A stretch of DNA of 64,000 nt from Thermoleophilia bacterium (lineage in GTDB: Bacteria; Actinomycetota; Thermoleophilia; Gaiellales; Gaiellaceae): assembly GCA_023382435.1 (NCBI GenBank), contig JAHDVS010000001.1:1-64000 (forward strand), read 5' to 3'. The position numbers and the translations under genes are program-made. The notes beneath the pieces were generated by a model. That model was not told the origin of the DNA. It ran no database searches and saw nothing but the letters and a program-made list of their open reading frames with translations. The stretch's first letter is position 1. Each line of letters begins with the position of its first letter. This document shows, piece after piece, positions 62,441-64,000 of the stretch.

Positions 62441-63177
62441 AGCGCCTCGAGCACGCTCTCGAGCACGTCGCCCGCGGGCGCGTCGAGGACGAGCGCGGCG
62501 GCCCGGTCGTAGCGGGTCGCGCCGAGGTTGACGATCGCGAGCTGCCCTCCGGCCGCGAGCGTCTCGTCTGGCAGGCCGGCGACCGGGTAGACCTCGAGCG
62601 ACGAGCCGACCACGAGCAGCAGCGGCGCCTCGCGCGCCAGCTCGAAGGCTCGCTCGATCGCCGCCGCCGGAAGCTGCTCCTCGAAGAAGACGACGTCCGG
62701 CTTCAGCACCGTGTCGCAGGCATCGCAGCGCGGCGCCCCCGTCGAGCGGGCGAGCCGCTCGAGCACGTCCTCGAGCCGATAGGAACGGGCGCAGCGGCGG
62801 CAGCTCGAGGTACGGATCGAGCCGTGCACCTCGACGACGTCCCGGCTGCCCGCCCGCCCGTGCAGGAGGTCGATGTTCTGCGTGACGACGGCGCGCACGA
62901 GGCCGCGGCGCTCCAGCTTCTCGAGAGCCAGGTGCGCACGGTTCGGGCGGGCCGCGGCCAGCAACTCGACACGGAGGCGGTAGAAGCTCCAGACCCGCTC
63001 CGGATCGCGGCGAAACGCCGACAGCGACGCGTACTCCATCGGGTCGACCGTCGCCCAGATCCCGGTCGGCGAGCGGAAGTCGGGGAGACCGCTCTCGGTC
63101 GAGATCCCCGCGCCCGTGAGCACGACCGCGCCGCCCGCGTCGCGGAGCATCCCGGCGAGTCGCGCTGCGCCCTGCAT
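62437..63177 (-). CDS. cobB: NAD-dependent protein deacylase (Sir2 family)
   Basis: 246 residues. VVLTGAGISTESGLPDFRSP, VVTQNIDLLHGRAGSRDVVE with catalytic His in VHGSIRT, a four-Cys zinc site (SSCRRCARSY and APRCDACDTV) and LLVVGSSLEVYPVAGL are all present. It removes acetyl or acyl groups from protein lysines. TACGAT (63190-63185) lies 7 nt before the ATG, within a 15 bp space shared with the divergent thioesterase gene. Confidence 0.93.
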   Translation of the reverse strand: MQGAARLAGMLRDAGGAVVLTGAGISTESGLPDFRSPTGIWATVDPMEYASLSAFRRDPERVWSFYRLRVELLAAARPNRAHLALEKLERRGLVRAVVTQNIDLLHGRAGSRDVVEVHGSIRTSSCRRCARSYRLEDVLERLARSTGAPRCDACDTVLKPDVVFFEEQLPAAAIERAFELAREAPLLLVVGSSLEVYPVAGLPDETLAAGGQLAIVNLGATRYDRAAALVLDAPAGDVLESVLEAL

Positions 63178-63192
63178 CCCGGGAATCGTACG

Positions 63193-63624
63193 ATGCCGCC
63201 CGTGGACGGCTTTCGCTTCTCGACCGATCTGCGCGTGCGCTTCAACGAGACCGACGCGCAGGGGGTCGTGCACAACTCCGCGTACCTGATCTGGCTCGAG
63301 ATCGCCCGGATCGACTACCTCGACCGCTTCCCGGGCGGCTACCGGGGCATGGTCTCTGAACACGGGATCGACGTGACGACCGTCGAGGCGCACGTCCGCT
63401 ACCTCGCGGGGTGCCGCTTCGACGACCGCCTGCGGATCTGGGCACGCACCGCCGACCTGCGCGGCGCCCGCTTTCGCTTCGAGTACGCACTCGAGCGGGT
63501 GAGCGACCCCCCGGGCCTCGTCGCCGACGGCTGGACGCAGCACGCGTGCGTCTCCGCGGACACGCTGCGCCCGACCCGGATGCCGGGCTGGCTCGCCGAG
63601 ACGCTGGGCTCGCTCGAGGGCTAG
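63193..63624 (+). CDS. Acyl-CoA thioesterase, 4-hydroxybenzoyl-CoA thioesterase/YbgC type
   Basis: 143 residues. The hotdog-fold motif RVRFNETDAQGVVHNSAYLI contains the catalytic Asp, followed by WLEIARIDYLDRF. It hydrolyses an acyl- or aroyl-CoA; the substrate is unknown. Starts 15 bp from the divergent sirtuin gene and ends overlapping the next, opposite gene by 4 bp. Confidence 0.88.
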   Translation: MPPVDGFRFSTDLRVRFNETDAQGVVHNSAYLIWLEIARIDYLDRFPGGYRGMVSEHGIDVTTVEAHVRYLAGCRFDDRLRIWARTADLRGARFRFEYALERVSDPPGLVADGWTQHACVSADTLRPTRMPGWLAETLGSLEG

Positions 63625-63998
63625 GCCGGTGGAGAGGGCGGATCGCCGCCGGTCGTCGCCGGGGGCGGCTGCGTCTCCGCCGGCGGCTGCGTCTCCGGCG
63701 GCTGCGTCGAGCCGCCGCTCTGCGAGCCACCGCCCTGCGAACCGCCGCCCTGCGAGCCGCCGCCCTGCGAGCCGCCGCCCTCGGTCGGCTTCGGCTCCTG
63801 CGGCTTGGGCTTCGTCCCGACGTGGACGATCTTCGGCTCGGCGCGGTAGCCCGAGTACCAGACGGTGTCGTAGAGGACGTTGCCGTTCGCGGCATAGACG
63901 ATCCGGCGCACCGAGACCGACCGCGCCGGCTCGCCGGGATCCTCGACCCACTTCTCGCCGACGTAGCGGTCGGGCTCGCCCACCTTGTCGACGGGCGG
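63621..63998 (-). CDS. C-terminal part of a secreted protein, perhaps VanW/G5-like (cut by window edge)
   Basis: About 125 codons are visible on the minus strand; the frame is open through the window end. The segment SVSVRRIVYAANGNVLYDTV followed by SGYRAEPKIVHVGTKPKP resembles the C-terminal beta domain of VanW/G5-type exported proteins, whose role is in cell-wall glycan or peptidoglycan binding. This is a memory-based match. A low-complexity tail follows, with GGGSQ repeats and Pro/Thr-rich text. Confidence 0.6.
   Translation of the reverse strand, partial: PPVDKVGEPDRYVGEKWVEDPGEPARSVSVRRIVYAANGNVLYDTVWYSGYRAEPKIVHVGTKPKPQEPKPTEGGGSQGGGSQGGGSQGGGSQSGGSTQPPETQPPAETQPPPATTGGDPPSPPA
63709..63783 (-). 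repeat. 15 bp tandem repeat encoding GGGSQ units
   Basis: Five near-identical 15 bp units encode Gly-Gly-Gly-Ser-Gln in the partial secreted protein. Such repeats can expand or contract by slippage and would alter linker length. Confidence 0.85.
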
Positions 63999-64000
63999 CT

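Overview
This 64 kb window is a very GC-rich bacterial chromosome segment. Coding density is high, with many GTG and TTG starts, 1-8 bp start/stop overlaps, SOS boxes of the TCGAAC-type, and gene neighbourhoods typical of Actinobacteria (clpC-radA-disA-carD-ispD-ispF; tilS-hpt-ftsH-folP-folB-folK; lysS-greA-dusB). The combination, with a SigH-like sigma factor, a DUF2469 protein and an acyl-CoA mutase alpha subunit, fits a deep actinobacterial lineage such as Thermoleophilia (Gaiellales/Solirubrobacterales). That placement is inferred from gene content, not from a phylogenetic marker. No phage, transposase or CRISPR array is visible.

Layout. 1-5.5 kb: partial M20 peptidase, secreted cupredoxin, small enzymes, a nitrilase and an asparaginase II, then an internally deleted Fic gene. 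5.6-7.6 kb: RNase P RNA, a MazEF-like toxin-antitoxin pair, lexA with its SOS box and a co-transcribed zinc-ribbon protein, tRNA-Leu. 7.6-13 kb: PQQ-type dehydrogenase, secG, CDF transporter, glycosyltransferase, DUF4333 lipoprotein, tRNA-Thr, sigma factor. 13-20.6 kb: amidase, NYN protein, rlmB, cysS, acyl-CoA mutase, a compact gltX. 20.6-31 kb: TetR/MMPL efflux operon, OsmC protein, secreted metalloprotease, amidohydrolase, M20 peptidase, ECF sigma/anti-sigma pair. 31-40 kb: VapBC-like pair, then ispF, a PHP phosphatase, ispD, carD, disA, radA and clpC, followed by an AlkA-like glycosylase. 40-49 kb: secreted proteins of unknown function, lysS, greA, dusB, and a 1167-residue cyclase/ATPase/solute-binding fusion. 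49-56.5 kb: SDR, coaX, and a seven-gene operon running tilS-hpt-ftsH-folP-folB-folK-DUF2469. 56.5-64 kb: P-type ATPase, nucleoside phosphorylase, lipid kinase, glutamine amidotransferase, sirtuin, thioesterase, and a partial secreted protein.

Four things stand out. (1) The gene at 45737-49240 joins a class III nucleotide cyclase, a STAND/AAA-type ATPase and an oligopeptide-type solute-binding domain in one chain with no signal peptide. (2) A family of palindromic intergenic elements (core GGGGC-SGGAC..GTCCS-GCCCCTAC) recurs at six or more places; three copies share a longer composite structure. (3) Intergenic spaces hold gene relics: Fic, CocE/NonD hydrolase, M20 peptidase, GNAT, DJ-1/PfpI, and a promoter plus signal-peptide stump. 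These point to gene decay by internal deletion. (4) Many genes have a TANNNT -10-like hexamer only 6-10 nt before the start codon and no Shine-Dalgarno sequence, which suggests widespread leaderless transcription, while others have strong GGAGG sites.
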